A stretch of DNA of 32,496 bases from Neotamlana sedimentorum (GTDB taxonomy: Bacteria > Bacteroidota > Bacteroidia > Flavobacteriales > Flavobacteriaceae), in contig NZ_JTDW01000023.1 of NCBI RefSeq assembly GCF_000943565.1, positions 1 through 32,496 on the forward strand, in the 5' to 3' direction. The notes beneath the pieces were generated by a model, which made no database searches, had not been told where the DNA came from, and saw only the letters and a program-made list of their open reading frames with translations. Below are positions 10,267 to 19,712 of the stretch, one piece after another (position 1 is the stretch's first letter; every line of letters begins with the position of its first letter). A program made the position numbers and the translations under genes.

Positions 10267-12693
10267 ATGAGATTTCTTTTTTTAGTCCTTACAGCTTTAA
10301 TGTTAGTTAACTGTAATTATTCCAATTCCGAACACCTTGAACTCATAGATTTTGTTCCAGAAAACACCTCGGTAATTATAAAGTCTTCGAATTTAGACGG
10401 ATTAAAAAACAGCATTAAAAACAACGATTTTTTAAACAAACTCTCTACAAGCAACACTTACCAAAATTTAGAAAACAAACTAAACGCAATAAGTTACTTA
10501 AATCCTAAAAACGAAGTTTTAATTTGTTTGTTTAACGATGGTAACGACAGCTTACAATACAGCTTAATTACCAAGTTAAATTCTAATTTTTTCGAAACCG
10601 ACTCTTTACCAAATTACTCTGAAGAAAGCCTGAAATACAAAAATAAAACCATTACAAAATCTACCATAAACAAGGCCACTTTTTACAGCACTTTAATTGA
10701 CAGTACGTTTTACGCCTCGTCTTCGAAACAAGCTACAGAAGCTGTTTTTAACAAACCCATAAACAGCAATTTTTTAAAAGCCTATAATGCGCTAGACGAA
10801 AACAACGCCTTTTCTGTATTAGTTAAAACAAGCGATTTTAATAATAAAACTTTATTTATTGAAGACTCATTATCCTTAAAAAACTTTAGCAATTATATTG
10901 CCGCCGATTTTGATATTACCCAAGATGCCATTTTAATTAACGGTATTACCAATGCTTCAGATTCTACTAAAAGTTTAATTAATGTTTTTAAAAGCACGAT
11001 TCCGCAAGAAAATCAAATTAAAAACTTAGCACCATCAAATTGCGATGGCTTTTTAAGTTTTACATTTGATAGCTTTACAACTTTCAACAATAATCTTTCT
11101 AAATTCAAAAAAACCGATTCTATTATTGGCAGCTCACTACTTCATGATGTTATTGAAGTAGGTGTAATTTACGAAGGAAACGACCGCGCCGTTGTTTTAA
11201 ACTCTATAGACGTTATTGCCACTAACGATGCTTTAGCTGCCGAAAAAAATATGACAGACACCTATCGGGAAGTGGATATTTACAGTTTTAGCACAACTAA
11301 ACTATTTAAGGAAACCTTATCTCCTTTTGTTTCGGCCGCAAACCTATCAATGTATTGTACAATCGATAACTTTTTTGTTTTTAGCAACAACCTAGAAACG
11401 CTTCAAAATATAATTGCAAGCTACCAAAACAAAACCACTCTTGTAGAAACTCAATATTTTAAATCGGTAAACGAAAAACTCAGCAAAGCTTCATCGTTAT
11501 TACAAGTCATTAATCCGGCTTCTTTAGAAAATATTATAAGAAAAAATGAAGACACATCGGCTAATTTTGATGTTAGCAAATATGATGCTTCGGCAATTCA
11601 GTTTGTTTACGATAATAATTTTGCGCATTTACACGCTGTCATAAAAAAGAGCAAACGTGTTGTATATCAAAACTCGGTGTCCGAATCCTTTAATTTGAAG
11701 CTCGATAAAGATATTTTAAACGATCCTCAATTAGTAAAAAACCATATTACAGGTGAAAAAGAAATTGTAGTACAAGACGTAAACAATAATTTATATTTAA
11801 TTTCTAATCAAGGTAAAATTCTTTGGAAAAAAGCACTTCATGGACCTGTTCTTGGTAAAATAGAACAAATTGATATTTATAAAAACGGAAGATTACAACT
11901 TGTTTTTGCAACACCAAAACGGGTTTACGTTATAGACAGAAATGGAAACGACGTTAGCCCATTCCCTATTAAATTTAAAGACAACATAACGCAGCCACTA
12001 TCGGTTTTTGATTATGATAAAAACAAAAACTATCGGTTTTTAGTTACTCAAAATAAAAACGTATTACTTTATAATGTAAAGGGGAAAATTGTAAAAGGGT
12101 TTAACTTCAAAAAGGCCAACAATACTATTATTTCACAACCTAAACATTTTAGGTTAGGCCGAAAAGATTACATTGTTTTAAAAACACAAAATAAAATTTA
12201 TATTTTAGATCGACGCGGTAATACAAGGGTTAGCCCTAAAATTCAAGAAAGTTACGCAAATACCCCTGTTTTTTTATATCGAGACAACTTCACGACAACG
12301 ACAACCACAGGAAACCTTTTTACAGTAGATGCCAAAGGCAACGTCGCTGAAAAACCTTTAAATTTAAGTTCAAATCATTTTATAGATGCAAGTAGCAAAA
12401 CTTTGGTAACACTTAGTGAAAACCTGCTTACCATTAAAAACAAAACTACCGAACTTGATTTTGGCGAATATACCTCGTGTAAATTCTTTTATTTAAACGA
12501 CAAAATTTACATTTCTGTAACCGATTTACAGGCACATAAGGTTTATTTATTTGATAGCCAATCAAAACTATTAGCAAACTTCCCAGTTTACGGAAATTCA
12601 AGCATCGATTTAGAAAACATTGATACAGACAAAAATCTTGAATTTGTAACCAAAGGAGAAAGCAACTCCATCATAATTTATCAAATAAATTAA
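10267..12693 (+). CDS. Large lipoprotein with a C-terminal beta-propeller-like region, function unknown
   Basis: This 808-residue protein has a short signal sequence ending in a lipobox-like LVNC (Cys16), so it is probably membrane-anchored. The N-terminal half has VPENTSVIIKSSN-type segments seen in DUF3352-like substrate-less lipoproteins, but I cannot assign it firmly. From about residue 478 to the end there are repeating segments of the type NNLYLISNQGKILWKK and KRVYVIDRNGNDVSPFPI, which look like blades of a PQQ-like or FG-GAP-like propeller. Asn, Lys and Ser are abundant throughout. It follows rnhB closely. No catalytic motif is visible. Confidence 0.7.
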   Translation: MRFLFLVLTALMLVNCNYSNSEHLELIDFVPENTSVIIKSSNLDGLKNSIKNNDFLNKLSTSNTYQNLENKLNAISYLNPKNEVLICLFNDGNDSLQYSLITKLNSNFFETDSLPNYSEESLKYKNKTITKSTINKATFYSTLIDSTFYASSSKQATEAVFNKPINSNFLKAYNALDENNAFSVLVKTSDFNNKTLFIEDSLSLKNFSNYIAADFDITQDAILINGITNASDSTKSLINVFKSTIPQENQIKNLAPSNCDGFLSFTFDSFTTFNNNLSKFKKTDSIIGSSLLHDVIEVGVIYEGNDRAVVLNSIDVIATNDALAAEKNMTDTYREVDIYSFSTTKLFKETLSPFVSAANLSMYCTIDNFFVFSNNLETLQNIIASYQNKTTLVETQYFKSVNEKLSKASSLLQVINPASLENIIRKNEDTSANFDVSKYDASAIQFVYDNNFAHLHAVIKKSKRVVYQNSVSESFNLKLDKDILNDPQLVKNHITGEKEIVVQDVNNNLYLISNQGKILWKKALHGPVLGKIEQIDIYKNGRLQLVFATPKRVYVIDRNGNDVSPFPIKFKDNITQPLSVFDYDKNKNYRFLVTQNKNVLLYNVKGKIVKGFNFKKANNTIISQPKHFRLGRKDYIVLKTQNKIYILDRRGNTRVSPKIQESYANTPVFLYRDNFTTTTTTGNLFTVDAKGNVAEKPLNLSSNHFIDASSKTLVTLSENLLTIKNKTTELDFGEYTSCKFFYLNDKIYISVTDLQAHKVYLFDSQSKLLANFPVYGNSSIDLENIDTDKNLEFVTKGESNSIIIYQIN

Positions 12694-12711
12694 TATTTCA
12701 ATTTTAAGCTT

Positions 12712-12740
12712 TTGTATGTAGAAACATATTTCTATATTTA
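12712..12740 (+). promoter_or_regulatory. Possible promoter in the gap after the lipoprotein gene
   Basis: TTG (12712-12714) and TATATTTA (12733-12740) resemble the Bacteroidota -33 and -7 elements (TTG, TAnnTTTG) with an 18-base gap, one base off at the last position of the -7 box. An inverted repeat, TAGAAA-CATA-TTTCTA (12719-12734), lies between and over them. No real gene follows before the terminator at 12876; the only open frame is 16 codons long. Weak evidence. Confidence 0.25.
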
Positions 12741-12875
12741 TAAAACTAAATTGTTATACAGCTATTTAATTAGTTTATAAATAAATGAAAAAACCTTACA
12801 CTCTTTCAACTACCTATATTCCTTTTAAAATATAATACCAACCGATTAAAATCGCAAGTCCTCAAATCTTTTTTT

Positions 12876-12913
12876 GAGCGCCAAAGTTTTTTATGCTTTG
12901 GCGTTCTTTTTTT
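12876..12913 (+). terminator. Intrinsic terminator before the nucleoid-associated protein gene
   Basis: GAGCGCCAAAG (12876-12886) pairs with CTTTGGCGTTC (12896-12906), 11 pairs with one G-U, around a 9-base loop, followed by a run of seven T. It lies 183 bases past the lipoprotein stop, so it either ends that long 3' untranslated region or a short transcript started in the gap. Confidence 0.85.
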
Positions 12914-12963
12914 ATAAAAGTGTAAACATAATTTAATAGTATTGCAATATTAAAAACCTTGTT

Positions 12964-14013
12964 ATGATTTCACGTAAAAATGCATCTATTTCAAAATTTA
13001 TAATACATAAAGTTGGTAACAAATTTAATGACACTAAAAATGCTTTTTCTGAAAAGTTAGTCGATTTCGACGAAGCTAGCTATGATTTAATGTTACCTTT
13101 TTTACTACGCCCCTTTGGCACAGTGGTTCAAAGCTACCGATTTAACCATCATGCCAGCATTGCTTTAAACGAAATTAACAGCTACAGTAATCAAATTTTT
13201 AACGATGAAGATACTTTTATTGAAACATCGAAACACATAGTTACTCATTTATACGAACAATCTAACTCGGCAAATATAAAAACTGGAGATGTTATGGTTG
13301 TTGAATTTGAAGGTATTGAATTTAGAGACATAACCACAAATGCCATTGGTGTTTTTAAAATTGAAAGTAAGGTTAACTTTTTTCAAACCTATTTAGAAAA
13401 TAATAACTATGATGTATTAGTACAAAAAGGTATTAGCTCGAAAAAAGTAGATAAAGGATGTTTAATTTTAAATCAAAAAGACGAAGAAGGTCCTATTGTA
13501 TTTAGTATCGATAATAATAATTATGACGCGCAATACTGGATAAATCATTTTTTAAACATTAAATACGCAGACGATTCCAACAACCATACCCAGCAATACA
13601 TTGAACTTTGTAAAGATTTTGCCGACGATATAATTAATACCAGCTACGGCAAACAGGAACAAAACTCCTTTTTAGCTAAAACTATTGATTTTTTTAAAGA
13701 ACACGAAACCGTAAATATTGAAGAATTTAAAGAAGAACTATTTGATGAAGAGAAAAATAGGCGTGAATTCGATAATTACAAAAAAAACTTCGAAGACGAA
13801 CAAAACATAGTAATACGCAACCGTTTTGACGTTGCTGAAGCAGTTGTAAGTAAAGAAAAACGAAAAATTAAAACCGATATTAAATTAGATACTAACATAC
13901 AAATAAAACTAGATATTGATGCTCCCGAAGCATCAACCGAGTATTTAGAGCGTGGGTACGACGATGTAAAAAAAATGCATTATTATAAGGTATTCTTTAA
14001 TGCAGAAAACTAA
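12964..14013 (+). CDS. Nucleoid-associated protein (NdpA/YejK-like, NA37 family)
   Basis: This 349-residue protein matches the Bacteroidota form of the 37-kDa nucleoid-associated family. The N-terminus (ISKFIIHKVGNKFND), the segment with RPFGTVVQSYRF, and VMVVEFEGIEFRDITTNAIGVFKIESK are characteristic. It is cytoplasmic and expected to bind DNA or the nucleoid; its precise role is poorly known in the family. It has its own upstream terminator-bounded gap, and its 3' end overlaps the convergent NUDIX gene by 4 bases. Confidence 0.85.
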   Translation: MISRKNASISKFIIHKVGNKFNDTKNAFSEKLVDFDEASYDLMLPFLLRPFGTVVQSYRFNHHASIALNEINSYSNQIFNDEDTFIETSKHIVTHLYEQSNSANIKTGDVMVVEFEGIEFRDITTNAIGVFKIESKVNFFQTYLENNNYDVLVQKGISSKKVDKGCLILNQKDEEGPIVFSIDNNNYDAQYWINHFLNIKYADDSNNHTQQYIELCKDFADDIINTSYGKQEQNSFLAKTIDFFKEHETVNIEEFKEELFDEEKNRREFDNYKKNFEDEQNIVIRNRFDVAEAVVSKEKRKIKTDIKLDTNIQIKLDIDAPEASTEYLERGYDDVKKMHYYKVFFNAEN

Positions 14014-14594
14014 ACCAACAACTTAATATTAGCATACGAATTTTTCAAAGCTTTTTCTATTTGCTTTGGATTAAGCCACTTCACTTTGGTTATGCCTTCG
14101 TTTTCTTGAGCATGTAATTTACCCTTATAATTAGTTTTCATTTCAAACCAATATGTTACTTTTATTTTATATTGGCCATTGCGCTTAAAAATATGGTAAG
14201 TCGTATCTAATTGTTTTACAATCTCTAAACCCTTAACTCCTGTTTCTTCTTCAACCTCTCGAATAGCACTATCCGCAATAGATTCTTTTCGTTCTTTCTT
14301 ACCTTTAGGTAAATCCCATTTATCATTTCTATAAATAAACAACACCTCACCGTTTGAATTATAAACTTTTCCGCCACCAGCTACTACATTAGGTAATTTT
14401 TTTAAAAACTTCTTTAAAAGCTTTTCTTCTTTTTTATAAACTAAATTTACTCCTTGTAAATCTGATTTAGTCTGCAGCTTTTTTATAACCTTTTTAATAT
14501 TAACCGTACGCAGTTTATAATTCTTAAAATGTGGTACTTTCTCTTTACTCGTAGTTAAAACTATAGGTTTATCTCCAACAAAAGCTTTATACAT
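14010..14594 (-). CDS. NUDIX hydrolase
   Basis: This 194-residue protein carries a complete Nudix box in the segment GKKERKESIADSAIREVEEE followed by TGV, fitting GX5EX7REUXEEXGU. It is preceded by the substrate-strand segment VLFIYRNDKWDLPKGK. The first 70 residues form a Lys-rich region that is usual in the flavobacterial version found beside pyrE. It would hydrolyse a nucleoside diphosphate-linked substrate with Mg2+; the actual substrate is unknown. It is divergent from pyrE, with about 128 AT-rich bases between the starts. Confidence 0.92.
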   Translation of the reverse strand: MYKAFVGDKPIVLTTSKEKVPHFKNYKLRTVNIKKVIKKLQTKSDLQGVNLVYKKEEKLLKKFLKKLPNVVAGGGKVYNSNGEVLFIYRNDKWDLPKGKKERKESIADSAIREVEEETGVKGLEIVKQLDTTYHIFKRNGQYKIKVTYWFEMKTNYKGKLHAQENEGITKVKWLNPKQIEKALKNSYANIKLLV

Positions 14595-14722
14595 AAGGGC
14601 TATGTGTTAAATTATAATTAGGGTAAAAATATCATTTTTTAATTACAACATTGTTGAAAAATTTATTTTTTATCGAGAATTAACTCATAGATAAAATTAA
14701 ATTTATGTGTAATTTTACCCAC

Positions 14723-15367
14723 ATGATTTTTAATAAAGATACCGCTAAAAAAACAGCTGAAGTTTTATTGCAAGTTAAAGCTATAAAACTTAGCCCGCAC
14801 GAGCCATTTACATGGGCCTCTGGATGGAAATCTCCAATTTACTGCGATAATCGCATTATTCTATCATTTCCAACTATTCGAAACTATGTTCGCGAAACCA
14901 TGGCCAAACATATTGAAGAACAGTATGGCAAACCCGACGCTATCGCGGGTGTTGCAACTGGAGCAATTGGAATAGGTATGTTAGTCGCAGAGTATTTAGG
15001 CTTGCCATTTATTTATGTAAGACCTGATGCAAAAGGACATGGGCGTAAAAACCAAATTGAAGGTTTTATTGAAAGTGGCCAAAATGTCGTTGTAGTTGAA
15101 GATTTAATTAGTACTGGTAAAAGCAGTCTTAATGCGGTAAAAGCTTTGCGCGACGCTGGTGTTAAAGTTAAAGGTATGGTGGCTATATTTACTTACGGAT
15201 TTAATGTTGCAAAAGAAAATTTTGAAAACGAAAACGTATTTTTACGCACTTTAGGAAATTACGAGACCTTACTAGAAAAAGCATTAGAAACTAATTATAT
15301 TACCGAAAAAGAAATAAAAACTTTATCGGCCTGGAATGCCAATCCTAGCGAATGGAACACAATTTGA
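14723..15367 (+). CDS. pyrE: Orotate phosphoribosyltransferase
   Basis: This enzyme joins orotate to PRPP to make OMP in pyrimidine synthesis. The PRPP-binding loop is visible as VVVVEDLISTGKSSLNAV, and FTWASGWKSPIYCDNR near the N-terminus is typical of the family. An upstream in-frame ATG (14705) would add six residues (MCNFTH); I chose the Met that opens IFNKDTAKKTAEVLLQ because this is where homologues begin. The product is 214 residues, a normal length. It is followed by the SRPBCC gene after 60 bases, in the same direction. Confidence 0.95.
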   Translation: MIFNKDTAKKTAEVLLQVKAIKLSPHEPFTWASGWKSPIYCDNRIILSFPTIRNYVRETMAKHIEEQYGKPDAIAGVATGAIGIGMLVAEYLGLPFIYVRPDAKGHGRKNQIEGFIESGQNVVVVEDLISTGKSSLNAVKALRDAGVKVKGMVAIFTYGFNVAKENFENENVFLRTLGNYETLLEKALETNYITEKEIKTLSAWNANPSEWNTI

Positions 15368-15427
15368 TTATAAAAATGTAGTTGAGCTATTTAACTCGAC
15401 TTTAAAACATAATAAAATACATATAAA

Positions 15428-15823
15428 ATGAATTTAGAATCCCCAAAGGTTAGTGTTTCAAAATCGCCTGAAGCTGTTTTTAATTTTTTATCAGACATTA
15501 AAAATTTTGAATCTTTAATGCCCGAAAATATAAGCAAATTTGAAGTTTTAGACGACGATAAATTTCTTTTTGCACTTAAAGGCATGCCAGAAATTATATT
15601 AAAAAAGAAAGAAGTTATACCACCTAACAAAATTATTTTAGGTGCTGCAGGTGGTAAAATAGATTTTTCGTTAATTGGAAACATTATTGAGGTTGATGCC
15701 AATTCTAGCGAAGTACAATTACAGTTTAGTGGTGACTTTAACCCAATGATGGCAATGATGATAAAAAGTCCAATAACTAAATTTTTAGAGACCTTGGCAA
15801 CCAATATGCCTAAAGCGGTTTAA
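15428..15823 (+). CDS. SRPBCC-fold protein
   Basis: This 131-residue protein has a START/Bet v1-like pattern: an N-terminal strand (SPKVSVSKSPEAVFNFLSD), the helix with NFESLMPENI, then alternating strands and a long C-terminal helix with MIKSPITKFLETLATNM. Members bind small hydrophobic ligands, but the ligand here is unknown. It follows pyrE in a neighbourhood I recall as common in flavobacteria (NUDIX, pyrE, this gene, birA). Its end is 3 bases from the convergent birA gene. Confidence 0.75.
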   Translation: MNLESPKVSVSKSPEAVFNFLSDIKNFESLMPENISKFEVLDDDKFLFALKGMPEIILKKKEVIPPNKIILGAAGGKIDFSLIGNIIEVDANSSEVQLQFSGDFNPMMAMMIKSPITKFLETLATNMPKAV

Positions 15824-15826
15824 TAT

Positions 15827-16555
15827 TTAATACATTAAGGTAATTTCTTTTAAGTCGAATTTTTCAATTATTTCGTCTTCAAGTAAAACCATTAATTTAC
15901 CGTATTTGGTTACACCTTTTATAAAACCAGAAAACATAACACCTTCAGCATTTTTAAATGTTGAAGGTTTATTTTTTCTAAATAAGTTTGCTTCATAAGC
16001 ATCTTTTACCTCTTTGTAGTTTTCAGCTTGAAGCATTTCAGCATAAAACTTAATATTCGCGATAATGTCGTGTAACATTTCATCAATATTATAATGTACA
16101 CCAGTAATTTTTTTTAACGAACTCGCCTTAGGTAAACCCTTAAAATTTATTTGATTTACATTTAAACCCACCCCAATAATTGTAGACTCTAATTTATTTT
16201 TAATGACATTTTCTATTAAAACACCACAAACTTTGCTATTAGCTGACAAAATGTCGTTAGGCCATTTTATAGATAAATTAGGCACATTTAAGGCTTTTAA
16301 GGTTTTTAAAATAGCAAGCGAAACAGCCATACTAATATAAAACGGGAACGCTACTTCATACACCTTTAAGTCTTTAAACACACTAAACATGAGGTTTTTA
16401 CCTGCTTCAGAATTCCATACCGTTCCCATTTGTCCGCGACCTTTGGTTTGGTTTTGGCTAACAACAACCGTATAATCTGCCACATATCCATTAGCAATCA
16501 TCTCTCTTAAAAACGAGTTTGTAGAATCGATGGCATTAAGTTTGATAATAGACAT
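15827..16555 (-). CDS. birA: Biotin--[acetyl-CoA-carboxylase] ligase
   Basis: This 242-residue enzyme activates biotin with ATP and attaches it to the carboxyl-carrier protein. Visible motifs are NQTKGRGQMGTVWNSEAG (the biotinyl-AMP loop) and IKWPNDIL, followed by the KVCGVLIEN segment and GVGLNVN. There is no N-terminal DNA-binding domain, so this is a ligase-only form rather than a repressor. It is convergent with the SRPBCC gene and divergent from rsfS. Confidence 0.93.
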   Translation of the reverse strand: MSIIKLNAIDSTNSFLREMIANGYVADYTVVVSQNQTKGRGQMGTVWNSEAGKNLMFSVFKDLKVYEVAFPFYISMAVSLAILKTLKALNVPNLSIKWPNDILSANSKVCGVLIENVIKNKLESTIIGVGLNVNQINFKGLPKASSLKKITGVHYNIDEMLHDIIANIKFYAEMLQAENYKEVKDAYEANLFRKNKPSTFKNAEGVMFSGFIKGVTKYGKLMVLLEDEIIEKFDLKEITLMY

Positions 16556-16649
16556 TAAAAGGTTGTTATTTTTAGTAAAAAAATCTTAAGAATTTTTAAA
16601 CTGTAAAGAACTAAAAAAATAATAACTTTGCATAAATTAAATAAATTTA

Positions 16650-17021
16650 ATGGCGAAAGAAAATATAAGCGCAGACCAACTCATATCTGTAATAATAAGT
16701 GGCATTGAAGATGTTAAAGGTAAAGAAATTAATCTTCTAGATTTAAGAGATATAGAAAATACCGTTTGCGACTACTTTATAATTTGTGAAGGTACTTCAA
16801 ACACACAAGTAAACGCTATTGTTAACTCCGTTCAAAAAAAAGTAAGTAAAGAACTAAAAGATAACCCGTGGCATACCGAAGGTGTCGATAATGCCGAATG
16901 GGTTTTAATTGATTATGTAAATGTTGTAGTGCATGTGTTTCAAAAACATGTTCGCGAGTTTTATGATATTGAGAGCCTTTGGGGCGATGCCAAAACAACA
17001 ATTATAGAAACCAGTTACTAA
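16650..17021 (+). CDS. rsfS: Ribosomal silencing factor RsfS
   Basis: This 123-residue protein shows the family core: DYFIICEGTSNTQVNAIV, then the WHTEGVDNAEWVLIDYVNVVVHVF segment and REFYDIESLWGDA. It binds L14 on the large subunit and blocks subunit joining when translation must be reduced. It is 9 bases upstream of ftsH, which strongly suggests a shared transcript. Confidence 0.95.
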   Translation: MAKENISADQLISVIISGIEDVKGKEINLLDLRDIENTVCDYFIICEGTSNTQVNAIVNSVQKKVSKELKDNPWHTEGVDNAEWVLIDYVNVVVHVFQKHVREFYDIESLWGDAKTTIIETSY

Positions 17022-17030
17022 AAAACAACA

Positions 17031-18986
17031 ATGACAAACGAAAATAACAACTCCAAAGACAAAAAACCTAAATTTAGTCCTTACTGGATTTACGGAATAT
17101 TAATCGCCATTTTTATTGGATTTCAGGTTTTTAGCGGTGCTAATTACCAGAACGAACAATCTATTACACCATCGGAATTCTTCAATTTTGTAGAACAAGG
17201 TGATGTAGAAAAAGTGATTGTGGTTAACCGCAAAATCGCAACTGTGTACTTAACAAAAGAAGCAGAAGCGAAAGACATTCATAAAAACTCCATTCCGCAA
17301 ACTTTTTTACCTTCAACAACCAAATTACCAAATTATAAATTTGAAGTTGGCAACCTTGAAAACTTTGAAAAAGATCTCAAAGAGATAGGTAAATATAATA
17401 TTTATAGCCTTAAAACCGACGAAAATTATTGGGGAGATTTCTTAATTGGAATTTTACCATTCATACTTTTAATCGGTGTTTGGTTTTTTATAATGCGTAG
17501 AATGTCTGGAGGTGCTGCAGGAGGTGCCGGAGGACAAATTTTTAACATTGGTAAGTCTAAAGCTAAACTTTTTGACCAGAATACTAAAGTAAAAACTACA
17601 TTTAAAGATGTTGCCGGTTTAGAAGGTGCAAAGGAGGAAGTTCAAGAAATTGTAGATTTTTTAAAATACCCAGAAAAATACACTACTTTAGGAGGTAAAA
17701 TTCCAAAGGGCGCCTTATTAGTAGGGCCTCCAGGAACTGGAAAAACCTTATTAGCGAAGGCCGTTGCCGGCGAAGCAAAAGTGCCATTTTTCTCACTATC
17801 CGGATCCGATTTTGTCGAGATGTTTGTTGGTGTTGGTGCATCCCGTGTGCGTGATTTGTTTAAGCAAGCCAAAGAAAAATCGCCATCTATCATTTTTATT
17901 GATGAAATTGATGCTATTGGTCGTGCTAGAGGTAAAAACGCCATGTCTGGAAGTAACGACGAGCGCGAAAACACACTTAACCAATTACTTACCGAAATGG
18001 ATGGTTTTGGTACAAATACTAATGTTATTGTATTGGCCGCAACAAACCGCGCCGATATTTTAGATAAAGCTTTAATGCGTGCTGGACGTTTCGACAGACA
18101 AATTTATGTTGATTTACCAGACGTTCGTGAACGCAAGGAAATTTTTGAAGTGCATTTACGCCCATTAAAAAAATCTGAAGGTTTAGATTTAGATTTTCTT
18201 TCAAAGCAAACACCAGGATTCTCTGGAGCAGATATAGCCAATGTGTGTAACGAAGCGGCTTTAATTGCTGCTAGAAATGGTAAAAAGGCTGTTGATAAAC
18301 AAGATTTTCTTGATGCAGTAGATAGAATAATTGGTGGCTTAGAAAAGAAAAACAAAATAATTACACCAAGCGAAAAACGAGCTGTGGCTTTTCATGAAGC
18401 TGGGCACGCCGTAGTAAGTTGGATGTTAGAGCATGCCGCTCCATTAGTAAAAGTTACTATTGTTCCGCGCGGACGCTCTTTAGGTGCTGCTTGGTATTTA
18501 CCAGAAGAACGTTTAATTGTTCGCCCAGAGCAAATGCTAGACGAAATGTGTGCGGCTCTTGGTGGTCGTGCCGCAGAAAAAGTTATTTTCGATAAAATAT
18601 CTACTGGTGCCTTAAGCGATTTAGAAAAAGTTACTAAACAAGCTCGTGCGATGGTTACCGTTTACGGTTTAAGTGATAAAGTAGGAAACTTAACTTATTA
18701 TGATTCATCTGGACAAAGCGAATATGGTTTTTCTAAACCCTATAGCGAACAAACGGCGGAATTAATTGATAAGGAAATTTCTGAAATTATTGAAAAGCAA
18801 TACCAACGTGCTTTAGATTTACTTGAAGAGCATAAAGATAAGCTTACAGAACTGGCTGAAGTTTTACTAGAAAAAGAAGTTATTTTTAAAGATAATTTAG
18901 AGAAAATATTTGGCAAACGTGCATTCGAAAAGGAAGCCCCAATAGCAAAAAAGGTCTCTGAAGATATAGATAAAAAACAGGAATAG
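17031..18986 (+). CDS. ftsH: ATP-dependent zinc metalloprotease FtsH
   Basis: This 651-residue membrane-anchored AAA+ protease degrades membrane and regulatory proteins. Two membrane segments lie at about 17-37 and 136-156, with a periplasmic part between. Walker A is GPPGTGKT (232-239), Walker B reaches D291-E292 ([15 protein letters not shown]), the second region of homology has the [14 protein letters not shown] segment, and the zinc motif is HEAGH (455-459) with a probable third ligand D530. All key residues are present and the length is normal. A Gly/Ala-rich linker follows the second membrane segment. Confidence 0.98.
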   Translation: MTNENNNSKDKKPKFSPYWIYGILIAIFIGFQVFSGANYQNEQSITPSEFFNFVEQGDVEKVIVVNRKIATVYLTKEAEAKDIHKNSIPQTFLPSTTKLPNYKFEVGNLENFEKDLKEIGKYNIYSLKTDENYWGDFLIGILPFILLIGVWFFIMRRMSGGAAGGAGGQIFNIGKSKAKLFDQNTKVKTTFKDVAGLEGAKEEVQEIVDFLKYPEKYTTLGGKIPKGALLVGPPGTGKTLLAKAVAGEAKVPFFSLSGSDFVEMFVGVGASRVRDLFKQAKEKSPSIIFIDEIDAIGRARGKNAMSGSNDERENTLNQLLTEMDGFGTNTNVIVLAATNRADILDKALMRAGRFDRQIYVDLPDVRERKEIFEVHLRPLKKSEGLDLDFLSKQTPGFSGADIANVCNEAALIAARNGKKAVDKQDFLDAVDRIIGGLEKKNKIITPSEKRAVAFHEAGHAVVSWMLEHAAPLVKVTIVPRGRSLGAAWYLPEERLIVRPEQMLDEMCAALGGRAAEKVIFDKISTGALSDLEKVTKQARAMVTVYGLSDKVGNLTYYDSSGQSEYGFSKPYSEQTAELIDKEISEIIEKQYQRALDLLEEHKDKLTELAEVLLEKEVIFKDNLEKIFGKRAFEKEAPIAKKVSEDIDKKQE

Positions 18987-19010
18987 TAATTTATTCTTAA
19001 CGTTTTGGTA

Positions 19011-19050
19011 AAAATCTTAAATTAATCACACGGTTAATTTAAGATTTTTT
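19011..19050 (+). terminator. Intrinsic terminator after ftsH
   Basis: AAAATCTTAAATTAA (19011-19025) and TTAATTTAAGATTTT (19034-19048) form a perfect 15-pair stem around an 8-base loop, and the T-run continues to 19050. It separates the rsfS-ftsH unit from the downstream lipid operon. The stem is AT-rich, so strength is uncertain. Confidence 0.75.
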
Positions 19051-19098
19051 ATATTTGGGCATCATCCAAGGAATTGAGATTAATAGCAAATCCACTAA

Positions 19099-19710
19099 AT
19101 GAGTTTTTTTAGAAAGTTTTTTGGTTCAAAACTTAAGTCATCTGATGAAGAAATTAAATCGGATGACCGTGGCAAATACATGCCAGAAATTAAGCTACCC
19201 ATTGATGAAAAGTTTACGATAAACTTTAAAGGCAATGGTGGCAAGTTCTTATATTGTGAAGATTTAACCGAAATTTTCGATAATTTTGAAAATATAATTA
19301 TTGAAAACAATTGGAATAATGATAAGGCATTAGTTTTTGACAAAAACTTAGGAAAAAAGTTTAAAAACACCAGTTTAAAACCTACCTTAAATCTTTCAGA
19401 GGCCACCTATTTTTTAACCACCTGTGAGAACTTAATAGCCAATGATGGCTCATTACTAATATCATCGAAACAAATTTTCGAGAAAAAACTTCACGAATTA
19501 CCTTTTAATCTTATTGTTTTTGCAACCACTAGCCAATTAGTTGAAAATATTGGCGAAGGTTTACGTGGCATAAAAAACAACAACAAACAAAGTATACCAA
19601 CAAACATAACTACTATTAAAAATTTTAAGTCTGAGAAGGAAGACAAAAACTTTTTAAATTACGGCAGTAGTTCCAAAAATTTATACCTTCTGCTTTTAGA
19701 AGATTTGTAG
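19099..19710 (+). CDS. LUD domain protein (LutC/YkgG-like)
   Basis: This 203-residue protein begins MSFFRKFFGS. The later pattern, including SEATYFLTTCENLIANDGSL and LPFNLIVFATTSQLVENIGEG, is that of LutC/YkgG-type LUD proteins. In lactate-utilisation operons such proteins work with LutA and LutB, but neither is here; instead the gene sits 2 bases before cdsA. Its role in this context is unknown. The family call is from visible motifs and memory of this flavobacterial neighbourhood. Confidence 0.65.
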   Translation: MSFFRKFFGSKLKSSDEEIKSDDRGKYMPEIKLPIDEKFTINFKGNGGKFLYCEDLTEIFDNFENIIIENNWNNDKALVFDKNLGKKFKNTSLKPTLNLSEATYFLTTCENLIANDGSLLISSKQIFEKKLHELPFNLIVFATTSQLVENIGEGLRGIKNNNKQSIPTNITTIKNFKSEKEDKNFLNYGSSSKNLYLLLLEDL

Positions 19711-19712
19711 TA

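Noticed and set aside
12784-12834. 16-codon reading frame MKKPYTLSTTYIPFKI
   Set aside because: Too short and without a recognisable pattern; such frames are expected by chance.
15391-15804. 137-codon minus-strand frame opposite the SRPBCC gene
   Set aside because: The plus-strand frame has a clear SRPBCC pattern and fits the gene order; the minus frame is its mirror.
17642-18355. Several frames of 60-110 codons overlapping ftsH
   Set aside because: They are shadows of the ftsH coding sequence, with no family features.
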